Source of the DNA: Lentisphaeria bacterium
GTDB lineage: Bacteria > Verrucomicrobiota > Lentisphaeria > Victivallales > UBA1829
NCBI GenBank assembly: GCA_017540385.1
Contig: JAFYBD010000273.1
Span: 1 to 7,581 of the forward strand
Length of the DNA stretch: 7,581 nt
Direction: 5' to 3'
In this document: piece after piece, positions 7,001-7,581 of the stretch
How the letters are laid out: each line of letters begins with the position of its first letter
How positions within the stretch are numbered: the first letter of the stretch is position 1
The notes under the pieces: model-generated
What the model saw: the letters and a program-made list of their open reading frames with translations, nothing else
Database searches by the model: none
Told to the model about the DNA's origin: nothing
Position numbers and translations under genes: made by a program

Positions 7001-7581
7001 GAACGGACGGTCTGAAGCCACAGGACTCCGTCGTTGTTTTTGCTGAGGCCGCAGAGGGCGTTGCCGACGAGCATGAGCTTGTCGAATCCGACCTCGGCGG
7101 AGGTCCCGTCGACCGAATCGGTCACGGTGATCGTGCCGTCGAAATGCTCCGCGACGTCCGCGATCTTGAAGATGCCGTAGACGCTGGAATCGATCACCAC
7201 GTCCACCGCTTTTCCGACGAGCTTGTCCATATCGGGCAGCAGCGCGTGGGAGTCGGTGGTATAGTCGGTGCCGGCATAATCGTATTCCGCCGTCTGCTTG
7301 TACTGCTCGAAGTGGATCTTGTGTCCGCCGCCGGAGATCATGCGGAGGGTGCTGAGCGTGCCGGCCGTCCAGATGTCGCCGGTCAGGCGGAACGAGCTGT
7401 CCTTGCCGCCGAGCACGATCAGGCCGGTCCCGCAGGCGAGCGAGATCTGGTCGAAGTCGGCCATGTCGTTCAGTACGAGCGAACCGCCTTCTTCGACCGT
7501 GACGTTCCGCACCTTCGCGTCCGCCCCGATCGTCAGTTTGCCTCCGCTTTTGACCGTGATGCCGTCCGCGGTCGCACCCGT
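4027..7581 (-). CDS. Giant AIDA-repeat / FN3-like / FG-GAP surface protein, N-terminus outside window
   Basis: The reading frame is open to the right edge, so the first complete codon (7579-7581) is not the start. A GTG at 7512 is internal to an AIDA repeat and is not a credible start. Numbering visible residues from the edge (1184 in total): AIDA-type GG-rich stalk repeats at about 1-55, two fibronectin-III-like domains at about 198-293 and 301-396, more AIDA repeats at about 423-523 and 678-763, and a cap-like domain at about 126-191, 538-635 and 771-869. The C-terminus has six FG-GAP-type calcium loops, beginning at residues 885 (DIDGNGVSD), 937, 997 (degenerate NLTGGSANS), 1045 (DFDGDGKDS), 1091 and 1139. 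No autotransporter barrel, LPXTG motif or PEP-CTERM motif is visible, and the protein stops at TVIA just after the propeller. By family analogy it is an exported adhesin or scaffold; the ligand and export route are unknown. The missing N-terminus should carry the signal peptide. Confidence 0.88.
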   Translation of the reverse strand, partial: TGATADGITVKSGGKLTIGADAKVRNVTVEEGGSLVLNDMADFDQISLACGTGLIVLGGKDSSFRLTGDIWTAGTLSTLRMISGGGHKIHFEQYKQTAEYDYAGTDYTTDSHALLPDMDKLVGKAVDVVIDSSVYGIFKIADVAEHFDGTITVTDSVDGTSAEVGFDKLMLVGNALCGLSKNNDGVLWLQTVRSTIGTPTLTVENADSDAYDAVYLNAKAAENSGFVSQYTFRYSLNADMSDAVTITSPGYSSGTSISKYDLVDNATYYAQVCVENDSGVKSLWSDTVSFTVVPKLLPDAPTTLTVSGATNKDSNTITFTATGVDDSNYTVRDYRFRYADNPEMENAIVITTGQRLINYASIQKSDIVDGKDYYVQAGVKQSADWSYWSDIVVFNTQGWDYEDITIGPEPNGDYNYFSLNGSSAKNVTVIDGGYFYGGGTVDGLTVEQGGFFRDDNATVSNAVVNGGRYWLDSGSVTDIVVNGGELRLMNGTLNGATIGANASASLGSSYAPTITGTILIQGSMSVYYYHPGVSTGADFVFDLGAHETDKDRAFIDYTSPLLGTRTFTVKLDDSPETGDYRMAFTPNSGEFYASLSAADGTDLGVMGFDMAPIAYGGLYYSLVDQKGVTYLHVSDTEGPAFIGAVKLSKGGAFYDSDTGYDDLAVSDEDECDYVLVGEDGAVSYLTVGNGGSADVYGYLYGATVGNGGRLTLKEGGCAASDIITVENGGNVTIEGGKVELGAAIHLAGGTLTVNGVLQGLEDDSGPWGPTNHWFVFELDTFTAAPSGVMISDWSLLQCNPMFTATVSPDQAEGEYKLAGNAAGFTGYISFGYDLDDWMEFLSVGNECTYDGQRYALAVKKGVLTLTVGEDVTEPDETDTYAAKSDIDGNGVSDVMFVWTGEHGDGNYQHGYWMNGTSEWQSQNGGHPAEWENLGCCDMTGDGRADSVLVGNVVVNDVKGAYIGYYTDAIDNPDGSTWVNIGYLTNENNVDWKNKVCNLTGGSANSIVWYAPGLYALGAWTDGTDSWVTLSNDFGGDDWTLIGCGDFDGDGKDSVLMSGFGGKYLYAASLDGTSASLGSADWSGWDIRAIGDFRGDGMDDIVMFHQKSGSMVMCADGNIDNYMDVGQLDATDWFVVGCGDYNGDQQDDLLVRQYSTGMLGYYSSGDTTQWNTLGYGVDMNWTVIA

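Noticed and set aside
5567..7021. Arg-rich minus-strand frame (484 codons) inside the giant gene
   Set aside because: It is an out-of-frame shadow of the AIDA/FN3 coding sequence with low-complexity Arg/His content.
4027..7581. Tandem repeats of the giant gene as a possible CRISPR or DNA-level repeat array
   Set aside because: The repetition is at protein level with diverged codons and variable spacing. No identical DNA repeats with regular spacers are seen.

Overview
The window holds three minus-strand protein genes of a secreted or cell-surface type, plus a short AT-richer stretch at the left end that carries a small mobile element. The coding DNA is GC-rich. Three traits together suggest a carbohydrate-degrading member of the Planctomycetes-Verrucomicrobia-Lentisphaerae group, most likely a Victivallis-like Lentisphaerota: a PQQ-type propeller protein with an N-terminal FRG motif, a secreted GH43-type glycosidase, and a very large AIDA-repeat protein ending in FG-GAP repeats. 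This placement rests on protein style only, and no marker gene is present.

Reading with transcription (right to left), the layout is as follows. (1) Positions 7581-4027 hold the last 1184 codons of a giant modular surface protein whose N-terminus lies beyond the right edge. It has AIDA-type stalk repeats, two fibronectin-III-like domains, a roughly 100-residue cap domain that I read as present three times, and a C-terminal FG-GAP propeller. A strong hairpin-plus-T-tract terminator follows at 3961-4004. (2) A promoter (TTGATT-17-TATATT) drives a 650-residue secreted protein with two GH43-like propellers (3767-1815). The second propeller has the full catalytic set and the first looks degenerate. 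(3) A second promoter of the same build (TTGTAA-17-TATATT) drives a 420-residue secreted PQQ-like beta-propeller protein (1592-330). (4) Positions 1-329 contain no gene. They hold a diverged copy of the region upstream of the PQQ-like gene, including a perfect 12-bp inverted repeat, interrupted by a 164-bp MITE-like foldback element.

The genes look like separate transcription units, because two internal promoters and at least one clear terminator separate them. Their shared theme is export: polysaccharide trimming by the GH43 protein, and adhesion or scaffolding by the two other proteins. No operon logic ties them together. The most informative non-coding result is that the two intergenic regions flanking the PQQ-like gene are homologous. 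The one at 1627-1720 therefore acts as a natural empty site for the MITE insertion at 98-261. I found no tRNA, rRNA, CRISPR array or recognisable defence system.
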